59,140 bases of DNA from CAZHGD01 sp964531735 (GCA_964531735.1 CAZHGD010000023.1:1-59140); one strand, 5' to 3'. Counted from the stretch's first letter, positions 24,368-33,945 are shown. A program made the numbers and translations. Notes: generated from the sequence alone by a model not told the origin.

Positions 24368-26971
24368 ATGCGAACGGTGTTGTTGGCCGTGCTGCTGGGC
24401 GTGGGCACGGTGTGGGGCGCCGATGCGACCGACGAACTGACCCAAGCCCTGATGGCGGCGCCCAACGCCGCGGCGCGGGCGAAGCTGCTCGATGCGAATG
24501 GCCCGCTGGAGAACGGCGGCGCGAAGGTCGTCGCTTTGCTGCTGAACGCGGGCGAGCGGGCCGGCCAGGCTGGGCGCTTCGAGGACGGCTTGCGGCTGGT
24601 CGCCGTCGCGCTGGAGGTCGCCGAACGGCTGGGCTTGCCCAGGCAGGTGGCCTGGTGTCACCTCTTCCGCGGCCTGGTGCTCCACTCGGCCGCGCAATGG
24701 CCGGAGGCCATCACGGCCTACGAAGAGGCGTTGCGGCGGTTCCAAGCGGCGAAGAACCGCGCCGGCGAGGCCGCTGCATACGGCAACCTCGGCAACGCCT
24801 ACAACCGCTTCAGCCAGTGGGCCCGCGCCATCGAGTGTCACCAGCAGTGCCTGGCCATCGCCCAGGAGCTGAAGGACCGCCGCAGCGAGGGCCTTGCGTA
24901 TGGTGGTTTGGGCACCGCGTACCAGGGCCTCGGCCAGTGGGCTCGCGCCATCGAGTACCACCAGAAGCTCCTGGCCATCGCTCTGGACCTGAAGGACCGC
25001 GCCGGCGAGGGCGCGGCCTACGGCAACCTCGGCATCGCGTACAACAGCCTTAGTCAGTGGGCCCGCGCCATCGAGTACCACCAGAAGCACCTGGCCATCG
25101 CCGTCGAGCTGAAGGACCGCGCCGGCGAGGGCCGCGCCTACGGCAACCTCGGGTGCGCGTACGACAGCCTCGGGCAGTGGGCGCGCGCCATCGAGTACTA
25201 CCAGAAGCTGTTGGCCATCGCCCTCGATGCCAACGACCGTGCAGGCGAGGGTGGCGCCTACGGTGGCCTTGGTGCCACGTACCACCGCCTCGGGCGATGG
25301 GCCCGCGCCATCGATTGCTACCAGAATGCCCTGGCCGTCTTTCACGGACTCCAGAACCGCAACGAGGAGGCCACTGTCCTCCACAACCTGCGCCTTCTGT
25401 CCGCTAGGCAACACCAGCCCCGCCTCGCTATCTACTACGGCAAACTCGCGGTCAACCTCATCCAATCCCTCCGCGCCGATCAGGGGGCACTGGACAAGTC
25501 GCTCCAGCAGAGCTTCCTCAAGTCGAAAGAGGATGCCTACCGCGGCCTGGCCGATCTGCTGATCGCCGAGGGCCGGTTGCTGGAAGCGCAGCGCGTGCTG
25601 GACCTGCTGAAGGACGCCGAGTTCTTCGAGTTCGTCCGCCGCAACACCACCGCGCTGCCGGCCGCCGGGAGTGTCGAGTACAACCGCGAAGAGGCCGGCT
25701 ATGCGACGCGTTACCGCGGCGAAGGCGACCAGTTGGCGGCGTTGGGCGTGGAGTACGACCAACTGGTCCGCCTCGACGAGCGCACACCAGCGCAAGAGGC
25801 GCGGCTGGCCGAGGTGCGCCGGTTGCTGGCCGCCGGGCGCGAGCGGTTCGCCGCGTTCATGAAGGCGTTGGCCGCCGACCTGGGCCGCGAGCGGCCGCAG
25901 GTGGTCGCCGAGGTGCGCGACGGGCTGGCCTTCCGCAGCACGCTGGGCGAGCTGGGCGACGGCAGCGTGGCCATCTACACCGCGGTGACGCCCGAGCGGC
26001 TGCACCTGGTGCTCTACACCGCGCAGACGCAGAAAGCGGTCACGCAGACCATCGCGGCGGCGGCGGTCAGCGCTCGCGTGGAGGCGTTGCGCCGCGCGCT
26101 CCAGAATCCGCACGGTGACCCGCGGCCGGCGGCGCAGGCGGTCTACGACCTGATGGTCAAGCCGCTGGAGGCCGACCTGGCACAGGCCGGCGCCAAGACC
26201 CTCTACTGGTCGCTGGACGGCGTGCTGCGCTACGTGCCCACCGCTGCGCTGTGGGACGGGCGGCAGTACCTCGTCGAGCGGTACCGCCAGGCGGTGATCA
26301 ACTCGCAGGTCAAGGACAAGCTGAAGGACCAGCCGGCGGCCAACTGGCGCGGACTGGGTCTGGGCTGCTCCACCGGTGACGAGCAGCGCCATCTGCGGCC
26401 GTTGCCGGCGGTGCGTACCGAACTGGCGTCCATCTTCGGCCCGGGCCGGCCGGTCAACGGCCAGGTGCTGCTGGACGACGCGTTCACCGCCGAGGCGTTC
26501 GAGACGGCGCTGGAGCGCAAGGGGCAGTACCAGTTGCTGCACATCGCGACGCACTTCGCGTGCCATGCGGACGACCGGGAATCGTTCCTGCTGCTGGGCC
26601 GCGGCGCGGCGCTGACGCTGGAGGAGCTGCGGGCGAAGCCGCAGGTGGTGCTGAACATGGACCTGGTGGCGCTGTCGGCCTGCGAGACGGCGCTGGGCGG
26701 CGACGGGCGCGAGGTGGACGGCCTGGGCATGTGGATGCAGACGCTGGGCGCGAAGGCGGTGCTGGCCAGCCTGTGGTCGGTGGAAGACGACAGCACGGCG
26801 GCGCTGATGAGCGCCTTCTACCAGCGCCGCGCGCAACGGCCGGCCGAGGGCAAGCTGGAAGCGTTCCGGCAGGCACAGTTGGCGCTGCTGCACGGTGAGC
26901 TGGGCCAAGGCGGTCGCTGGCGGCACCCGTACTACTGGGCACCGTTCGTGCTGATTGGGAACGGGCGGTGA
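24368..26971 (+). CDS. Secreted TPR-CHAT protein (caspase-like peptidase domain)
   Basis: An 867-residue protein. The start at 24368 has AGGAG upstream and a signal peptide (MRTVLLAVLLGVGTVWGADA). Residues ~75-390 are TPR units, of which five consecutive 40-residue units are nearly identical (Y-G-N-L-G-x-A-Y...QWARAIEYHQK.LAIA..LKDR). Residues ~540-865 are the CHAT domain, with the catalytic dyad His729 (HIATHFACH) and Cys772 (LSACETALGG), and the expected 'GLGMWMQTLGAKAVLASLWSV' block. CHAT proteases are best known as cytoplasmic effectors (HetF, Craspase). An exported one with no obvious partner is less usual. Repeats flank the gene on both sides. Confidence 0.9.
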   Translation: MRTVLLAVLLGVGTVWGADATDELTQALMAAPNAAARAKLLDANGPLENGGAKVVALLLNAGERAGQAGRFEDGLRLVAVALEVAERLGLPRQVAWCHLFRGLVLHSAAQWPEAITAYEEALRRFQAAKNRAGEAAAYGNLGNAYNRFSQWARAIECHQQCLAIAQELKDRRSEGLAYGGLGTAYQGLGQWARAIEYHQKLLAIALDLKDRAGEGAAYGNLGIAYNSLSQWARAIEYHQKHLAIAVELKDRAGEGRAYGNLGCAYDSLGQWARAIEYYQKLLAIALDANDRAGEGGAYGGLGATYHRLGRWARAIDCYQNALAVFHGLQNRNEEATVLHNLRLLSARQHQPRLAIYYGKLAVNLIQSLRADQGALDKSLQQSFLKSKEDAYRGLADLLIAEGRLLEAQRVLDLLKDAEFFEFVRRNTTALPAAGSVEYNREEAGYATRYRGEGDQLAALGVEYDQLVRLDERTPAQEARLAEVRRLLAAGRERFAAFMKALAADLGRERPQVVAEVRDGLAFRSTLGELGDGSVAIYTAVTPERLHLVLYTAQTQKAVTQTIAAAAVSARVEALRRALQNPHGDPRPAAQAVYDLMVKPLEADLAQAGAKTLYWSLDGVLRYVPTAALWDGRQYLVERYRQAVINSQVKDKLKDQPAANWRGLGLGCSTGDEQRHLRPLPAVRTELASIFGPGRPVNGQVLLDDAFTAEAFETALERKGQYQLLHIATHFACHADDRESFLLLGRGAALTLEELRAKPQVVLNMDLVALSACETALGGDGREVDGLGMWMQTLGAKAVLASLWSVEDDSTAALMSAFYQRRAQRPAEGKLEAFRQAQLALLHGELGQGGRWRHPYYWAPFVLIGNGR
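24763..25362 (+). repeat. Five tandem 120-bp repeats (TPR units)
   Basis: The coding DNA repeats with an exact 120-base period. The nucleotide sequences of the units are very similar, not just the proteins (CGGCAACCTCGG and CAGTGGGC.CGCGCCATCGAGT recur). This indicates recent expansion, and the array could change length by slippage or recombination in multiples of 40 residues. Confidence 0.9.
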
Positions 26972-27007
26972 GGGTGCGCAAAGCACGAGACGCGCGGCCA
27001 GGGCGGT

Positions 27008-27064
27008 GCGTTCGACGCAGCCGCTCGGCTGCCGGCCGGCGAGGACGCCCGCGGTCCGGTGGCG
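27008..27064 (+). repeat. 57-bp repeat, right copy flanking the TPR-CHAT gene
   Basis: Partner of 23987-24043, starting 36 bases after the TPR-CHAT stop codon. The two copies bracket a 3.0-kb unit containing only that gene and its leader. Confidence 0.8.
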
Positions 27065-27163
27065 CGCGCGACGGCGGGCGCGACGCTCGCTGCGGTTGCT
27101 CCTTCGGACTGGCGCGTAGGTTGCCGGCGCCTGGACTCCGCCCGGCGCGTTCGGCGCGCCCTA

Positions 27164-27192
27164 TTGAGTCTCTCGCCGCGACGTGCTACACA
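27164..27192 (+). promoter_or_regulatory. Possible sigma-70 promoter of the GH20 gene
   Basis: TTGAGT (27164-27169), a 17-base spacer, then TACACA (27187-27192), 24 bases ahead of the start codon. The -10 is weak. Confidence 0.35.
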
Positions 27193-27215
27193 GGGCAGAC
27201 CTGAGGAGCGCGCGC

Positions 27216-30200
27216 ATGAGGTGGTGCCTGTTGGCGTCGAGCTGGTTGCTGGCCGGTGCGGTGACGGCCGCCCCGTTGCGGCTGATTCCCACGCCGGCGG
27301 TGGTGCAGCCGGGCGCCGGGTCCTGTGCGGCGAAGTCGCTGCGGATCGTCGTGGCGGATCCCGCCGACGTCGACAACGGCTTCGCGGCTGGGCTGCTGCG
27401 CGAGACGCTGGCCGAGTGTGGCTTGGCCGCCGTGGCCGAGGGCGGCGTGCCGGTCCACCTGATCACGGCGCGAGCCGGCGCACCGGGTCAGGAGCTGCTG
27501 CGCGAGGCCGACTGCGTGCCCGGCACCGAGCTGGGTGACCAGGGCTACCGCCTCCAGGTGACCCCGCAGCGCATCGTGCTGGCCGGCCGGACCGCCGCGG
27601 GCACCTTCTACGCGGTGCAGACCCTGCGCCAGCTCATCCGGGCCAACCGCGACGCCGCCGACGCGATCCCCTGCGTCAGTATCGCCGACCGTCCGGCCTT
27701 TCCGCGCCGCGGCTACTCCGATGACATCTCGCGCGGGCCGTTCCCCACGGTCGCGCAGATCAAGCGTCAGATCGTGACCGCGGCGGAGCTGAAGCTCAAC
27801 TGCCTGACCTGGTACGTGGAGCACGTGTTCCAGGTGCCGCAGCATCCGGCCTTCTGCCCGCCGGGCATCGGCTTGTCCAGGCCGATGATCGCCGAACTGG
27901 AGCCGTTCGCGCGGCGCTACCACGTCGAGCTGATCGGCGGCTTTCAGAGCTTCGGCCACATGTGGAACGTGCTCCATCACGAGCCGTACAAGCGCCTCGG
28001 CGAGAACCCGGACGTCATCTCGCCGGCGCTGGAGGACAGCTACCAGTTCCTCGGCGAGGTCTACGACGCCGTGGCTCCGAGCTTCAGCAGCCCGCTGTTC
28101 AACATCTGTTGTGACGAGGTCGGCGGTCTCGGCGCCGGGCCGGCCAAGTCAATGGTCGCGAAGCAAGGCACCGGTGCGGTCTACGCCGGACACATCAAGC
28201 GACTGCACGCCCTGCTGAAGGCGCGGGGCAAACGGGTCATGATGTGGGGCGACATCGTCCTGCAGCACCCGGAGCAGCTCAAGGAGCTACCCAAGGACAT
28301 CGTCATGCTCTCCTGGGGCTACCATCCCGGCGAGAGCTTCGACTCGGCGATCCTGCCGTTCAAGCAGAGCGGCTTCGAGTTCTGGGTCTGTCCGGGGGTG
28401 TCCTGCTGGAGCCAGATGCTGCCGAACCATCCGGTGGCCATGGTGAACATCCACAACTACCTGCGCGACGGTGCCAAGCACGGAGCGCAGGGCGTGTTGA
28501 ACACCACCTGGGATGACGACGGCGAGAACCTGTTCGAGGCCAACTGGTATCCGCTGGCCTGGGGCGCCCAGTGCAGTTGGCGGCCCGATGGCAGCCAGCC
28601 GGCCGAGTTCGACCAGGCCTGGGGGCCGTGCTTCTTCGGCAGCCCGGGCGACAGTGCGGGCGCGGCGGTGGCGGCGATGGCGCCGGCCTTCCGCATGGCC
28701 GCCTTCGACGGACTGGCTGACCGCGCGTTCTGGGTCGACCTGTTCGGGCCGCCGCTCGAGTCGCCGGCTCGCGCGGAGCTGGCGGCAAAGAAGCTGCTGG
28801 CCTGCACCGAGGAGGCGATGGGCCATCTGGCCACCACCGCGGCGAAGACGCAGCGCAACCAGCTCGCGTTGGCCGCCTACCGGTTTGGCGTCCAGCGCGT
28901 GCAGGTCATGGCGCAGAACCGCTTGGCGCGGCTGGCGGCCGGGCGCGAGTACACGCGCGCCGCCAACGGTGCGCCGGCCGCCGCCGGTCCGGCGCTGGCG
29001 GCTGCGAGCGCGGCGCTGCAGGCTTCGCGCGAGCGTCTGGTGGCGCTCCGTGGTGAGTACCGCGAACGCTGGCTGGCCGAGTGCGAGCCCTATTGGCTGG
29101 ACCAGATGCTGAAGCGCTGGGACGGTCTGCTGGCCCGCTACGACCAGGTGCTCGGCCGCGTGGACCAGGCCGCCAAGGGCGCCGCTCGCGGCGAGCCGCT
29201 GCCCGCGCCCGACGAGCTCGGGTTGGCGCAACTCGTCGATCTCAGCCGGCTGACGCCGACGCGACGCGCACCGGTGGCCGCGCCGGCGAGCTGGCAGGTC
29301 CAGGAGGCGGTGGCGCGGCTGTCGTTCGAGTTGGTCGGTCGGTCGCCGGCGCGGCCGTTCTACCTGGCCGAGCTGGCGCTGCCGGCGTCGGCGCTGGGTG
29401 AGTTGGCCAACGACCTCGGGCGGCTCGGCGTCCAGGTGGTGCGCACCGCGGACGGCACACCGGTGGGTCCGGGGCAGCTCTGGCGCGCGTCCGACGGGTC
29501 ACTACGGCTGGCCGTCGAACTGACCGCACCGGTCGCGCCGGAGGCGCGGCTGCCCCTGACGGCCTATCTGCGGCCCGGTCCGGCGGCGGCGCAGGTCACC
29601 GCGGTGCCGGCCAAGGAACTGCCCGGCGGGCTGTGGCTGGAGAACGACCAGGTGCGACTGCTCATCGGGCGCGAAGGGGGGCATGTCTTCCGCTGGCTGG
29701 TCAAGGCGCTGGGCGATGTGGACCTGACCGACCCGGGCGACAACGGCTACCACGGTTTCCTCGATGAGGGCGGCGATGGTCGCACCGCGGCCTACCAGCT
29801 CGAGGTCATCACGCAGGGCCCGCTGCTGGCCCGGGTGCGGGCGGTGTTCGAGAGCGACCGCGAGAAGGTGTTCACGCTCTACCGCGGGCAGCCGGTGTTG
29901 GAGGTGCTGGCCTCGCCGGCGCACGGCTACTTCTGGTGCTTCGACGCGGTGGCCAACATGGCCGCGGACACCCAGACGCCGGGCACCATGCTGTTCGCCA
30001 ACGGCACCACGGTGCCAGTGCCGAAGAGCGACTCGCACGACCAGACGCGGGTGCATGCCCAGTGGTCGGCTAAGTACCGCGCTGATGGTCTGACGCTGGC
30101 CCTGCTGACGCCGGACGGCGCGAACCATCATGTGGCCGGCCCGGGCGGCGGCTGGGGCGGGGTGGGGCTGGAAGGCGCCCGACCAGAGAGCCACTTCGTG

Positions 30201-30314
30201 GTGGTGGGCGGCAAGCTGGGCCAGGACCGGTCCGAGCAGCTCAACCGCTGGTGCGCGGCGACGGCGCGCGCGGCGCAACCGGTGGCGGTGATCGGCGGCT
30301 GGGAGCGGCGCTGA
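27216..30314 (+). CDS. Secreted GH20 beta-N-acetylhexosaminidase-like enzyme, long C-terminal extension
   Basis: A 1032-residue exported enzyme. The start at 27216 has GAGGAG upstream and a signal peptide (MRWCLLASSWLLAGAVTAA). Residues ~20-150 are the GH20b domain (LQVTPQRIVLAGRTAAGTFY). The TIM barrel begins at 'RPAFPRRGYSDDISRG'. The Asp300-Glu301 pair in NICCDEVGG corresponds to the substrate-polarising Asp and acid Glu of GH20, where the usual context is 'GGDE', so two Gly are Cys here. Residues ~520-1032 form helical and beta domains with no clear family. Likely hydrolysis of terminal HexNAc from glycoconjugates, chitin or peptidoglycan fragments. Confidence 0.85.
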   Translation: MRWCLLASSWLLAGAVTAAPLRLIPTPAVVQPGAGSCAAKSLRIVVADPADVDNGFAAGLLRETLAECGLAAVAEGGVPVHLITARAGAPGQELLREADCVPGTELGDQGYRLQVTPQRIVLAGRTAAGTFYAVQTLRQLIRANRDAADAIPCVSIADRPAFPRRGYSDDISRGPFPTVAQIKRQIVTAAELKLNCLTWYVEHVFQVPQHPAFCPPGIGLSRPMIAELEPFARRYHVELIGGFQSFGHMWNVLHHEPYKRLGENPDVISPALEDSYQFLGEVYDAVAPSFSSPLFNICCDEVGGLGAGPAKSMVAKQGTGAVYAGHIKRLHALLKARGKRVMMWGDIVLQHPEQLKELPKDIVMLSWGYHPGESFDSAILPFKQSGFEFWVCPGVSCWSQMLPNHPVAMVNIHNYLRDGAKHGAQGVLNTTWDDDGENLFEANWYPLAWGAQCSWRPDGSQPAEFDQAWGPCFFGSPGDSAGAAVAAMAPAFRMAAFDGLADRAFWVDLFGPPLESPARAELAAKKLLACTEEAMGHLATTAAKTQRNQLALAAYRFGVQRVQVMAQNRLARLAAGREYTRAANGAPAAAGPALAAASAALQASRERLVALRGEYRERWLAECEPYWLDQMLKRWDGLLARYDQVLGRVDQAAKGAARGEPLPAPDELGLAQLVDLSRLTPTRRAPVAAPASWQVQEAVARLSFELVGRSPARPFYLAELALPASALGELANDLGRLGVQVVRTADGTPVGPGQLWRASDGSLRLAVELTAPVAPEARLPLTAYLRPGPAAAQVTAVPAKELPGGLWLENDQVRLLIGREGGHVFRWLVKALGDVDLTDPGDNGYHGFLDEGGDGRTAAYQLEVITQGPLLARVRAVFESDREKVFTLYRGQPVLEVLASPAHGYFWCFDAVANMAADTQTPGTMLFANGTTVPVPKSDSHDQTRVHAQWSAKYRADGLTLALLTPDGANHHVAGPGGGWGGVGLEGARPESHFVVVGGKLGQDRSEQLNRWCAATARAAQPVAVIGGWERR

Positions 30315-30321
30315 CTCCGGC

Positions 30322-30354
30322 GCCCAGGGACCGGTCCGTGACCGGCCCCTGGGT
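30322..30354. terminator. Hairpin between convergent genes
   Basis: A stem of about 14 bp with one mismatch (CCCAGGG.CCGGT against ACCGG.CCCTGGG) and a 5-base loop, between the GH20 stop and the Gfo/Idh/MocA stop. It can serve both strands. Confidence 0.65.
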
Positions 30355-30371
30355 GCGCGGAGCCGAGAGTG

Positions 30372-31361
30372 CTACAGCCCGATGATGGCCGGCCGGTCGC
30401 CCACGCTGAGCGCCGCCTCGGCGATGCGGGTGGCTTCCAAGCCTTCCTTGCCACCGGCCTCGGGCTGCTTGCCGGTCTGGCAGCAGTCCACGAAGTGGTC
30501 GAACTGGCGGGCGAACCAGTCCCCGAAGGTGTCCGCCTCGAACTCGACCTCGTGCTCACCGTCCTCCAGGTTGAGTTGCAGCTTGTTGCCGCCGGGGAAC
30601 ATGATCGAGCCAAGCGGCCCGAGGACGTCGTGCGCGCCGTCGGCCTTGACCTTGCCGCCGAAGCCGGGCAGGCCCCACGACCAGATCATCTCGAGCTGGT
30701 CGCCGCCGGCGAAGTCGACGATCACGGCGCCGGTGTCCCAGGCCGTGGTGTTCTGCTTCAGTCGGCGGATGTTGGTGGTGACCGTCTTGGCCTCACCGAA
30801 GGTGAAGCGGGCGAAGTCGTAGTTGTGCACCGCGCCGTCGATGAACGGCCCACCGCCGAGCACCTTGTCGAAGAACCAGGGCGTCGGCGCGCCGGAGCCG
30901 CCGCTGACCGACCGCCAGACGACCGGCCGGCCGATGGCGCCGGACTGGATCAGCTCGCGCAGCTTCAGCCACTCGTTGCAGAAGTGGCGCACGAAGCCGA
31001 GTTGCAGGATGACGCCGGCCTGCTCGACGGCGGCGATCATCTCCTCACAGTCGGCGACGGTCATCGCCATCGGCTTCTCACAGAAGATGTGCTTGCCGGC
31101 CGCGGCGGCTTCCAGCACGGCTTCTTTGTGCGTGCCGGTGGGCGTGCAGATGATCACCGCGTCGACGTCGGGCCGCGCCAGCAATTCGCTGCGGCTGGTG
31201 GTCGAGAAGGCGGTGCCGTACTTCTCGCAATGGGCCTTGGCGGCCGCTTCGTTCAGGTCCATCGCGGCCACGATGGCGGCGCGTTCGTTGGCGGCGACAT
31301 GCGGCGCGTGGGCGTTGTGGATGCCGCCGCAGCCGATGAAGCCGATGCCGAGCTTCGACAT
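30372..31361 (-). CDS. Gfo/Idh/MocA-family oxidoreductase
   Basis: A 329-residue NAD(P)-dependent sugar or inositol dehydrogenase-type enzyme. The start at 31361 (MSKLGIGFIGCGGIHNAHAP) has GAGGAG upstream. Rossmann motif GFIGCGGIHNAHAPH. The conserved 'EKPMAMT' contains the catalytic Lys, and 'GGGPFIDGAVHNYDFARF' carries the Asp/His pair. The substrate is probably a sugar acid or amino sugar, given the glycan-degradation neighbours. Confidence 0.9.
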   Translation of the reverse strand: MSKLGIGFIGCGGIHNAHAPHVAANERAAIVAAMDLNEAAAKAHCEKYGTAFSTTSRSELLARPDVDAVIICTPTGTHKEAVLEAAAAGKHIFCEKPMAMTVADCEEMIAAVEQAGVILQLGFVRHFCNEWLKLRELIQSGAIGRPVVWRSVSGGSGAPTPWFFDKVLGGGPFIDGAVHNYDFARFTFGEAKTVTTNIRRLKQNTTAWDTGAVIVDFAGGDQLEMIWSWGLPGFGGKVKADGAHDVLGPLGSIMFPGGNKLQLNLEDGEHEVEFEADTFGDWFARQFDHFVDCCQTGKQPEAGGKEGLEATRIAEAALSVGDRPAIIGL

Positions 31362-31467
31362 GGTGTACTCCTCATGCAGCGAGCCGGCTGAGCCGCCGGC
31401 CTCGTGACGCGGGCAGGTTCGGCCCGGCGGCGCGGCGTCCTCCCCATCGTTGCGCGAGACGCCGGAT

Positions 31468-33945
31468 CTACTGCGGCGCGGTCGGCGAGGACAGCGCGTC
31501 GCGAACGCGGCGCGCCAGGGCGTCCGAAGTGAACGGCTTCTGGATGAACTCGGTGGCTGGGTCCAGCTTGTCGTTGGTGTGGCCCGACATGAACAGCAGG
31601 CGGAGGTCAGGCCGGTCGGCGCGGAGCAGCTCCGCGAGCGCCGGCCCGCTGAGGCCAGGCATGACCACATCCGACAGGAGCAAGTCGAGCGGCCCTTCAT
31701 GGGCGACCGCCACGGTCAGGGCATGCTCGGCGCAGGTCGCCTCCAGTACGGTGTGGCCCTGGTCCTCCAGCGCGCGACGGACGAAGCGCCGGACCGCATC
31801 CTGGTCCTCGACCACCAGCACGGTGGCGGCCGGTGTCTCCGGATCGGCCGGCACCGTGGGCACCGGCGGTTCGGTGGGCTCGACATCCGTCAGCGGCAGG
31901 TACACGCGGAACGCGCTGCCTTGGCCGGGCGCGCTGGCCACCACAACCTGGCCGCCGTACTGCCTGATGACCGCGTAGACGGTGGCCAGACCGACGCCGG
32001 TGCCTTCGCCGGGCGGCTTGGTTGTGAAGAACGGCTCGAAGGCACGCGCGAGCGTGGCCTCTTCCATCCCGCAGCCGGTGTCACTGACGGCCAGGCAAGC
32101 GTACTCGCCGGCCGGTAGCGAAGCCGGCTGGTCGGGGCTGCCACCACCGACTGCCAGGTGGTCGACGCGGACCGTCAGGGTGCCGCCCGCCGGCATGGCG
32201 TCGCGGGCGTTGACGGCCAGGTTGATCAGCACCTGCTGGACTCGCCCGGGATCGGCCTCAATGACCAGGGGGCGGTCGGCGACCTCGAGGTCGAGGGCGA
32301 TGTTGTCGCCGATCAGGCGCTGGAGCATCCGGGCCGTGCTGGCCACCAGCGCAGCCAAGTCGAGGGCCACCGGCGCAATCTCGGCCTTGCGGCTGAACGC
32401 CAGGAGTTGGCGCGGGAGTGCTGCCGCGCGCTCGGCCGCTTCGACCACCTGTTCCGCGTACCAACGGCGGTCGTCCGCCGGATCCAGTTCCTCGAGCAAC
32501 GCGGCGCTGCAGCCGAGGATCGGCGTCAGGACGTTGTTGAAGTCATGGGCGACGCCACCGGCCAGACGGCCGATCGCCTCCATCTTCTGCGCTTGGCGCA
32601 GCTCCTCTTCGAGGCGCCGCAGTTCCGTGGTGTCGCGGGCAATACCAACCATGCCGACGACGGAGCCGTGCTGGTCGAGGATGGGCGATTCGATCGTGTC
32701 GAACGACCGCTGCTGCCCGGCCGCGTTGGTCAGGTGCTGCTCAACGCGCGAGGCTCGTTGGCGGCGCACCACCTCGGCTTCGCCCTTGGTCAGTTCGGCC
32801 GCGGCGTCGGGCCGGACGTCGCCGGGCCGCTGGCCCAGCACGGCGGCGACCGGCCGGCCGAAGAAATGAGCCAGAGGCTCGTTGACGGCGAGGTAGCGGC
32901 CCTCAGCGTCCTTGAGCCAGGCCGGGTCGGGCACGTTGTCCAGGATGGCGCGCAGACGCCGCTGACTCTCGCAGAGATCGTCAGCCACGCGCTGGCGCTC
33001 CTCGATCTCCTGGCGCAGTTCCTGGTTGGCTCGGGCCAGTTCACCTGTACGCCGGGCCACCTGCTGCTCCAGCGACGAATGGGCGTGCCGCAGTTGGTCG
33101 ATCAACTGGTTGTAGGCAGCGGCGACGGCGCCGATCTCGTCGCGTCCGGTGAGTTCCACAGGCACCATCAGCGGCGTCTCTGGCTGGGCGGCCAACGCCC
33201 TGATGTGGCGGGTCAGGATCCCCAGCCGGCGCGAGACGACGCAGTGGAAGAGGAGCATCACCGAGCCGAACAGCAGACCAAGGCCAGCCACCAGCGTTTT
33301 GGCCTGGTGGCGCACGTCGGCGGCCAGGGACGCGTTCAGGCTGTCGATCGGCACTGCCACGGTGTCGAGACCGGCCAGGTCGCCGAGACGCCGGTTGAAG
33401 CTCGCGAGCGAGCCGTACTGGGCCAACAGCTCCGCCGGCGCATCGCGCGGGTCGCCGTGGCAGCGCAGACACTCCGGCTCCACGGGCTTGGGCGAGTAAT
33501 GGGCCAGGTAGCGGCGGCCGCCAATCGTGACCTCCTGGGTCAGTCGCGGGACTTCAGGATGAGCCCGGAAGTAGTCGAGCAGGCGCCTCTCGTCTTGCGT
33601 CGCCAGGTTGGCGGGGTTGCGCGGGCTGTCCGACGTGAACCTGACGACGTAGTCGGGAAAGTGCTGGCGGACCCGGTCGAACACGGCGCGCGAGACGTAC
33701 GACGTGGACATCGTCTGCCGCACGAAGCGGTCCGGGCCGACCAGTTGCTCCATCCGAGGCCGGATCTCGGCGGCCGTGTAGTCGCGGATGGCCAGGCTGA
33801 ACTCCAGCGCCAGGGCCGCCTGCTGGTACACGAGACTGGTGGCGTGTCGCTGGCTCGCCCGGTAGCTGTCGAGCAGCACGAAGCCCGAAAAGAGCACCAC
33901 CACGGCCCCGAACGGCAACAGGAATCGCGTCCCCACGCTGCCCAC
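31468..33945 (-). CDS. Membrane hybrid histidine kinase with heme c-binding Tll0287-like sensor
   Basis: An 825-residue sensor. The GTG start at 33945 has GGGAG upstream and places the membrane helix (FLLPFGAVVVLFSGFVLLD) at the N-terminus. Longer readings overlap the divergent gene. Residues 30-205 are a DUF3365/Tll0287-like extracytoplasmic domain with a c-type heme motif CLRCH (Cys159, Cys162, His163). Then come TM2 (~215-240), HAMP, a coiled coil, PAS (~335-450), the phosphoacceptor His467 (GVAHDFNN), HATPase (VSDTGCGM, GVGLATV) and a C-terminal receiver domain with 'LLLSDVVMPG' and 'FIQKPF'. Likely a redox or gas sensor. The output partner is not in the window. Confidence 0.87.
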   Translation of the reverse strand: MGSVGTRFLLPFGAVVVLFSGFVLLDSYRASQRHATSLVYQQAALALEFSLAIRDYTAAEIRPRMEQLVGPDRFVRQTMSTSYVSRAVFDRVRQHFPDYVVRFTSDSPRNPANLATQDERRLLDYFRAHPEVPRLTQEVTIGGRRYLAHYSPKPVEPECLRCHGDPRDAPAELLAQYGSLASFNRRLGDLAGLDTVAVPIDSLNASLAADVRHQAKTLVAGLGLLFGSVMLLFHCVVSRRLGILTRHIRALAAQPETPLMVPVELTGRDEIGAVAAAYNQLIDQLRHAHSSLEQQVARRTGELARANQELRQEIEERQRVADDLCESQRRLRAILDNVPDPAWLKDAEGRYLAVNEPLAHFFGRPVAAVLGQRPGDVRPDAAAELTKGEAEVVRRQRASRVEQHLTNAAGQQRSFDTIESPILDQHGSVVGMVGIARDTTELRRLEEELRQAQKMEAIGRLAGGVAHDFNNVLTPILGCSAALLEELDPADDRRWYAEQVVEAAERAAALPRQLLAFSRKAEIAPVALDLAALVASTARMLQRLIGDNIALDLEVADRPLVIEADPGRVQQVLINLAVNARDAMPAGGTLTVRVDHLAVGGGSPDQPASLPAGEYACLAVSDTGCGMEEATLARAFEPFFTTKPPGEGTGVGLATVYAVIRQYGGQVVVASAPGQGSAFRVYLPLTDVEPTEPPVPTVPADPETPAATVLVVEDQDAVRRFVRRALEDQGHTVLEATCAEHALTVAVAHEGPLDLLLSDVVMPGLSGPALAELLRADRPDLRLLFMSGHTNDKLDPATEFIQKPFTSDALARRVRDALSSPTAPQ

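Noticed and set aside
24763..25362. 120-bp periodic repeats as a CRISPR array
   Set aside because: The units are contiguous, in frame and encode TPR motifs. There are no spacers or cas genes.
23771..26986. A 1071-codon minus-strand ORF opposite the TPR-CHAT gene with repeated 'LVVLDGA.PL.EAVV' units
   Set aside because: The repeats are the antisense reading of the 120-bp TPR array. There is no start signal, and it covers the non-coding repeat region.
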